The notes under the pieces are model-generated. The model was not told the DNA's origin. It saw only the letters and a program-made list of their open reading frames with translations, and made no database searches. From the NCBI GenBank assembly GCA_017523725.1, contig JAFWVY010000014.1, positions 1 through 64,000 of the forward strand: 64,000 bases of DNA, given 5' to 3'. This document shows positions 59,721 through 64,000 of this stretch, one piece after another. The translations under genes were made by a program, and so were the position numbers. Source of the DNA: Bacteroidales bacterium. Its GTDB lineage: Bacteria; Bacteroidota; Bacteroidia; Bacteroidales; UBA4181. How positions within the stretch are numbered: the first letter of the stretch is position 1; every line of letters starts with the position of its first letter.

Positions 59721-59724
59721 TGTC

Positions 59725-62700
59725 TCAGTCTGTATCGTTATCGGTACTGCGTGCGGACTGCCGGCGATGCCGGATCAACCAGGCCATCAGCGCGATGAAG
59801 ACCACTACGATGCCTGTCACAACGATGTCGCTCACCCCTGTGGTCGTCTCTCCGGTTGTGTTCAACGTTTCTTTTTTCAGCACCCGGCCCTCGTTATTGC
59901 TTACTTTCTCTTCGCGCAATTCGCTGATTTGCTGCTTATATGCCTTTGCCGTGGCATCGTCCACCCGGTCGGCGATATAGTTCTGCAATTTCTGATTGTC
60001 GCTTACCATCTGGGAACCGCTGGCGCCATACTTGGTTACCAAATCCGTATGAAGATTTGCGGTTTCACGCAGTTGGCTTTCCGAAGCTTCCCAGTAGCCT
60101 TTGCGGGCCGACTCCAGCATCACAGCCGTCACTTCCTGCAAGGCGGCGGGATTTTTGTCTTCGAAGAATGCGCGGGTGTTCAGGTTGAACTGGTCTTTGA
60201 CATAGGTGTTGTAAATGCCGTCCCACATCTCGTTGTCGATGGCTTCGGGTTTCATTACGTTCCAGCCAAAGGTGTTCTGCACCAGCTCGGCAAACACGTT
60301 CGCGTCGCCTGCGCCGCCCTGCATTTTTTCTCTGATATAGGCGGGGTTGAAAAGTGTCGTACGGCTCTCCACGCCGATGGCTTCTTTTATCTCCTGCATT
60401 TTCACGCGGTTGCGGTTGCGGTAGTCGGAGAGATAGGCATCCGGGTCCTTGCCCGTCACATGGCGTACGGTCAGGTTCATGCCGCCCATGAACTCGTACA
60501 CATGGTCGAGCGAAAGGGCGCCCCATGTGTTCGACTGGCGTGGCTGGACGACGGCGTCGGTATGGGTCAGTGCCGCCTCGAAAGCATGTTGCCTCACGTC
60601 CTCCCATGCTTCTTCCTTGCCGTAAAAGGCTCCCATGTTGTTCAGATAGACTCCGGCCAGCTCGGAGGTTGTCTCCCAGCGGTCGCTCGCCATGGTCATG
60701 CCCTGAATGCCTGTGCCGTAGTTGCCGTTCACACCGCCGAACACGCGGTAGGTACTCACTTCTCTGGCATCCTTGGGCGACAGCCCCTTGTCCACCAGCT
60801 CACGTTCGGCTTCTTTCACGCTTTCTGCCACTCTGTTCGGATAGATGTCCTCCCTGGCCTGGGCGGCCATCTCTACCGCACGTGAGATGAGAAACAGACG
60901 TGAGGCGGCCAGGTCGCGCAACTGCCCGGATGTCTGTACCACAACGTCGATGCGCGGACGACCCAGTTCTTCCGAGGGGATGAGACGGAGGTCTGTTACC
61001 CTGCCGAATGCATCGCGGATGGGTTCTATGCCCAGCATATAGAGGCACTGGGCAATGGTGGCCCCTTCGGTTTCTATGAATTCGCTTGACCACAGGGTGT
61101 AGGCCACCTTGTGCGGAATGCTGTCGCCATGTCGTTCGCGATAGAGGCGGATGGTGTTTTCAGCCAGTTCCCTGCCTTTTTCCCAGGCTTGTTCTGTCGG
61201 GCAGGTTTCCGGGTTGATTCCGTAAAGGTTCCGGCCGGTCGGTATGGCATTCGGGTTACTGATGACATCGCCGCCGGGCGAAGGTACCGTATAGCCGCCG
61301 TCCAGTGCGTTCAACATGCTTGCCATTTCAATGGCAGGCGATGTAAGCAATGCCGTTTTGTAGTTTTTTACGTTATGGATGGTTCGTGCCACTTCAAGAA
61401 CCGTACGGGAGAACTCCTTTTCTTCTCTTGTCAGCATGCCGGCCTCTGCCACCTTGTCCATCATGTCTTGCATGGCGGGAGACATGTTCGCCATCTTGCT
61501 TTCGGCATGGGTGTCGGGCGTGCTGTCGTTTTTTTCATTCGTCATGCTTTCCTTCATCTTCTTCAGCTGTTCGGGCGAGGCTCCCATCATCTTGGCGATG
61601 GCCAATGCTTTTTCGGGATCCATCCTCTTTGCTGCTTCGCGCATCCTGTTCCTGCTTTGTGCCGATGGATTTTCCGTTGTCTGGTCCTGAGGCGTTGTCG
61701 ATGGTTGCTGCTTGGCGCCAGGCATCTCGCCGGCCATGCTCATCATCGTGCCCATCATCTGTTGGGGAGCGGCCAGGACAGAATCGATATGGGCGGCACG
61801 CCGGAGGTCGGCATCGCTCAGGCGGGCTATCCGGCACACTTCGGCATCTGTTACGTCGTCATGGCGGTTCAGGAGCATGTCAACCAGTTCTTTGGCCGGG
61901 TTGAGATAGCGTGCCGTGAAGAGGCTCTGGTGTTTCTCTGTATCGCTGGCCGCCCGGTTCAGCATCTTGTCGAGTGCGAGAAGGCTGTAGGCAATCGGTT
62001 CGGTCGCCATGGCATAGACAGAGGAGTTGATCCGCTCCATTTCGTACGGTATCCCTAATGTATAGAACTTGCTGGTGATCTTTTCGTTCATCAACTCTTC
62101 GGCAAAGGCTTCGATACGTGAGATGACTTCCTCCGGGTAAGGTGTATCCTTGATGGAATCAAGACGCAGTTCACGATGAATGCCCATGTCAATGGTGATG
62201 GCTTTGACCGCCAGGGAGGTGTTGTCGCCGGGGGCTTTGTTGTAAGTCTCTATGGCATCGCTCAGCCTGCCGTAGAGTGTGCGCAGGTTGCTTTCCATGA
62301 ACGGTGGTGTGAGGTAGGACACCAGCGAGGCATAGGAGCGGCGTTTGGCTATCATGCCTTCGCCCACGTTGCCGATGGTGTAGAGGTAGAAATGGGGCAA
62401 TGTTCCGATGAGACGGTCGCTCCAGCAGTCTTGCGAGAGAGCCGCCTGCTTTCCTGGTGTGTATTCCAGAGAACCATGGGTGCCGAAGTGGATGAGGGCA
62501 TCGGCTTTGAACCCGTGCTGAATCCACAGATACTGTGCGATGTATGGGTATGGCGGGGCACTTTCCGTACCATGTATCATTTTGAAAGTGTCGCCGCCCG
62601 TACCTGCCGGCATCTGGGGCATGAGGGCAATGTGCCCCAGTTGAATGACGGGAAGTCCGAGACTTTCTGCATCGTTTGCCAGGTAGCGTCCGGGGAAGTC

Positions 62701-64000
62701 GCCGTTCACCTGCCGCATGTCTTCCTGCATCTTGGCCGTGAAACATGTATCTGTCCATGCGTCAAAGTCGTGTCTGCTGACAATCTGCGGATGACCTTCG
62801 CGCAGGAATTTTGCCTGCGCTCCCTCGGCGTAGGTGCCGAATACGCTGCCCGACCGCTGAATCAGTCCGGCCAGTTCGTCGGGCGAAGCCGGAAGACCCT
62901 GTACGTCGTATCCCGCTTCGCGCATCTTGACCAACAGATTATAGAGCGACGGCACCACTTCAAGCCCTGATGCTGTAAGTGCATTGGAGCCCGGTCCCTT
63001 GAAATAGACAATGGCCACCTTCTTGTCTTTGTTGGCCATGCGTTTCAGGCGGATGTGCCTGTTGACGGCATCTGCAAACGTCTGCAGGCGTTCCGGGATG
63101 GTGTAGGCTTCGGGCAGTCCATCCTTGCCTTCGCGGATGGCAAAGAGCACGGACGGGCGAATCATGCCGTCGATTTCGGGCGTGACGATGCTTTGTGAGA
63201 AGAACCCTCCCTGCATGCCTTGTTTGTCGGCTTCCCAGTCTGCGGTCATGCGGTTCACATTGACGGTGGAGAACAGGGGTATGTTCTGTTTTTTCAGATA
63301 TTCTACGGCATAGTCGCCGAGGCGTCCGTGCGCCATGTTGATGATGGCGGCAGGACCGATGCTGTCGATGGCCTGCGTCTTGATGAGTGTGGCGAGGTCT
63401 CTGGTGGCATACACCACGTTGCCTGTTGCTTCCAGACGCCCAATCAAGTCGGTGGCATCGCCCATCATGCCGGTGACGAGGATGCGTGACGCTCCGTCCT
63501 TCATCAGACCGTTTGCCTCGAGATACCGGTTGTAGTCTCCGATACAGGTGAAATAATGCTCCTCGGCCTCGCTGTCTTTCAGATTCGGATGGTAGAGGAG
63601 TTGTGCTTCGCTTTCTTCGACAGGGCCCACCTCATTCAGGAAGAAAATCTTTCCATCTACCTTGTTACGCAGATAGTTGAGGAAATTCCGGTAGTTCTTC
63701 CTTCCACCTGCGGCGAGATATTGTTTCAGTGTGTCGGCATCCCGGTCGTATATGCTGACAATGTTGTTGGCAGGATTGGTGGCGGCGGTGGTCAATATTT
63801 TCAGCCCTTTGTCGGCGAGTTCCTGAATGCTGGCGCGTTGCTCCTCGGTGATGCGGAGTCCCATGCCGTTGATGAGTACCACATCGTAGCCGGACCACTG
63901 GCCGATATCTTCGATCAAGGCTTCGTGCAGACGGATGAAATGATTGTCGTTCGCTTTCGATATTTCGCCCAACGTGATGACCTGATAGTTGACAAAGGCC
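59725..64000 (-). CDS. hmuS: HmuS: CobN/BchH-like haem dechelatase (5' end outside window)
   Basis: The frame is open to the window edge; the TTG at 63972 is internal, since the sequence before it continues in family style. The visible 1424 residues are CobN/Mg-chelatase H-type, with HFGTHGSLEYTPGK, GNVGEG, a low-complexity insert (about 770-900, rich in Met/Gln/Ser/Lys), ELGRPRIDVVVQTSGQLRD and a C-terminal transmembrane helix (GVSDIVVTGIVVVFIALMAWL). HmuS is reported to act in reverse, removing iron from haem in anaerobic gut Bacteroidetes; that activity is taken from the family. The upstream hmuY/hmuR genes would lie to the right. Confidence 0.9.
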   Translation of the reverse strand, partial: AFVNYQVITLGEISKANDNHFIRLHEALIEDIGQWSGYDVVLINGMGLRITEEQRASIQELADKGLKILTTAATNPANNIVSIYDRDADTLKQYLAAGGRKNYRNFLNYLRNKVDGKIFFLNEVGPVEESEAQLLYHPNLKDSEAEEHYFTCIGDYNRYLEANGLMKDGASRILVTGMMGDATDLIGRLEATGNVVYATRDLATLIKTQAIDSIGPAAIINMAHGRLGDYAVEYLKKQNIPLFSTVNVNRMTADWEADKQGMQGGFFSQSIVTPEIDGMIRPSVLFAIREGKDGLPEAYTIPERLQTFADAVNRHIRLKRMANKDKKVAIVYFKGPGSNALTASGLEVVPSLYNLLVKMREAGYDVQGLPASPDELAGLIQRSGSVFGTYAEGAQAKFLREGHPQIVSRHDFDAWTDTCFTAKMQEDMRQVNGDFPGRYLANDAESLGLPVIQLGHIALMPQMPAGTGGDTFKMIHGTESAPPYPYIAQYLWIQHGFKADALIHFGTHGSLEYTPGKQAALSQDCWSDRLIGTLPHFYLYTIGNVGEGMIAKRRSYASLVSYLTPPFMESNLRTLYGRLSDAIETYNKAPGDNTSLAVKAITIDMGIHRELRLDSIKDTPYPEEVISRIEAFAEELMNEKITSKFYTLGIPYEMERINSSVYAMATEPIAYSLLALDKMLNRAASDTEKHQSLFTARYLNPAKELVDMLLNRHDDVTDAEVCRIARLSDADLRRAAHIDSVLAAPQQMMGTMMSMAGEMPGAKQQPSTTPQDQTTENPSAQSRNRMREAAKRMDPEKALAIAKMMGASPEQLKKMKESMTNEKNDSTPDTHAESKMANMSPAMQDMMDKVAEAGMLTREEKEFSRTVLEVARTIHNVKNYKTALLTSPAIEMASMLNALDGGYTVPSPGGDVISNPNAIPTGRNLYGINPETCPTEQAWEKGRELAENTIRLYRERHGDSIPHKVAYTLWSSEFIETEGATIAQCLYMLGIEPIRDAFGRVTDLRLIPSEELGRPRIDVVVQTSGQLRDLAASRLFLISRAVEMAAQAREDIYPNRVAESVKEAERELVDKGLSPKDAREVSTYRVFGGVNGNYGTGIQGMTMASDRWETTSELAGVYLNNMGAFYGKEEAWEDVRQHAFEAALTHTDAVVQPRQSNTWGALSLDHVYEFMGGMNLTVRHVTGKDPDAYLSDYRNRNRVKMQEIKEAIGVESRTTLFNPAYIREKMQGGAGDANVFAELVQNTFGWNVMKPEAIDNEMWDGIYNTYVKDQFNLNTRAFFEDKNPAALQEVTAVMLESARKGYWEASESQLRETANLHTDLVTKYGASGSQMVSDNQKLQNYIADRVDDATAKAYKQQISELREEKVSNNEGRVLKKETLNTTGETTTGVSDIVVTGIVVVFIALMAWLIRHRRQSARSTDNDTD

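Noticed and set aside
59677..60885. 402-codon frame antisense to hmuT/hmuS
   Set aside because: It has no recognisable motif and overlaps two well-supported genes of the hmu operon.
1..64000. tRNA, rRNA, CRISPR arrays, integrases or complete insertion sequences
   Set aside because: I looked for cloverleaf-like segments, regularly spaced identical repeats and transposase or integrase motifs and found none I could support; an algorithmic tRNA scan was not possible.

Overview
The window is from a GC-rich member of the Bacteroidales, with a Rikenellaceae/Alistipes-like feel, though the genus is inference. The evidence is a type IX secretion (T9SS) sorting domain and a PorV-like barrel, many lipoproteins, GH43/GH8/GH28 enzymes, an hmu haem operon of the Porphyromonas/Bacteroides kind, and Bacteroidetes-type -7 promoter boxes (TAnnTTTG) in front of most transcription units. 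I see no rRNA, tRNA, CRISPR array, integrase or intact insertion sequence.

Layout. 0-7.6 kb: a partial TamB-like gene, tsaD, a rhodanese lipoprotein with a cystatin-like motif, a secreted esterase-Memo-AMMECR1 triple fusion, a GH28 lipoprotein, pgeF and a metallo-beta-lactamase-fold protein. 7.6-12.8 kb: a surface operon of lipoprotein, T9SS subtilase and PorV-like barrel. 12.9-22.1 kb: a second metallo-hydrolase, an AbiEi/AbiEii toxin-antitoxin pair, a TonB-dependent receptor, a LuxR-type regulator, DUF1294, an EamA exporter, a ZIP transporter and a DUF4143 ATPase with a repeat-rich promoter. 22.3-29.1 kb: a four-gene arabinoxylan operon (GH43-GH8 fusion, GH43-ricin, jelly-roll protein, GH43-CBM). 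29.2-37.3 kb: a fatty-acid-synthase-like cluster (ACP fused to an acyl ligase, ketosynthase, dehydratase, FabI, acyl-ACP thioesterase, second ligase) with a membrane LytTR regulator inside it and 21-bp-spaced direct repeats upstream. 37.3-41 kb: an operon of trpB, paaK, ACT protein and hotdog thioesterase, led by a complete tryptophan attenuator; trpB itself carries an in-frame amber stop.

41.1-56.8 kb is a visibly AT-richer accessory island. Its core is one 13-gene operon read leftward from 54792 to 42671. It joins a TerY-P-like phosphorylation triad (zinc-ribbon protein, Ser/Thr kinase, vWA protein, PP2C phosphatase), a membrane protein, a complete His-Xaa-Ser system (HxsA, HxsD and radical SAM enzymes HxsB and HxsC), a zinc-ribbon/GRAM-like protein, an unknown protein, a voltage-gated-type potassium channel and a lipoprotein. 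Around it are an AbiEi-like antitoxin paired with a metallophosphoesterase, an exported NucA-type nuclease and a DUF3791-DUF3990-DUF3791 cassette. This looks like a signalling/defence or envelope-stress system in which kinase and phosphatase signalling is coupled to a radical-SAM-modified exported peptide and an ion channel; the combined function is inference.

56.8-64 kb: a serine-hydrolase lipoprotein and hmuV, hmuU, hmuT and hmuS, the inner-membrane and dechelatase part of a haem-uptake operon. hmuS runs off the right edge.
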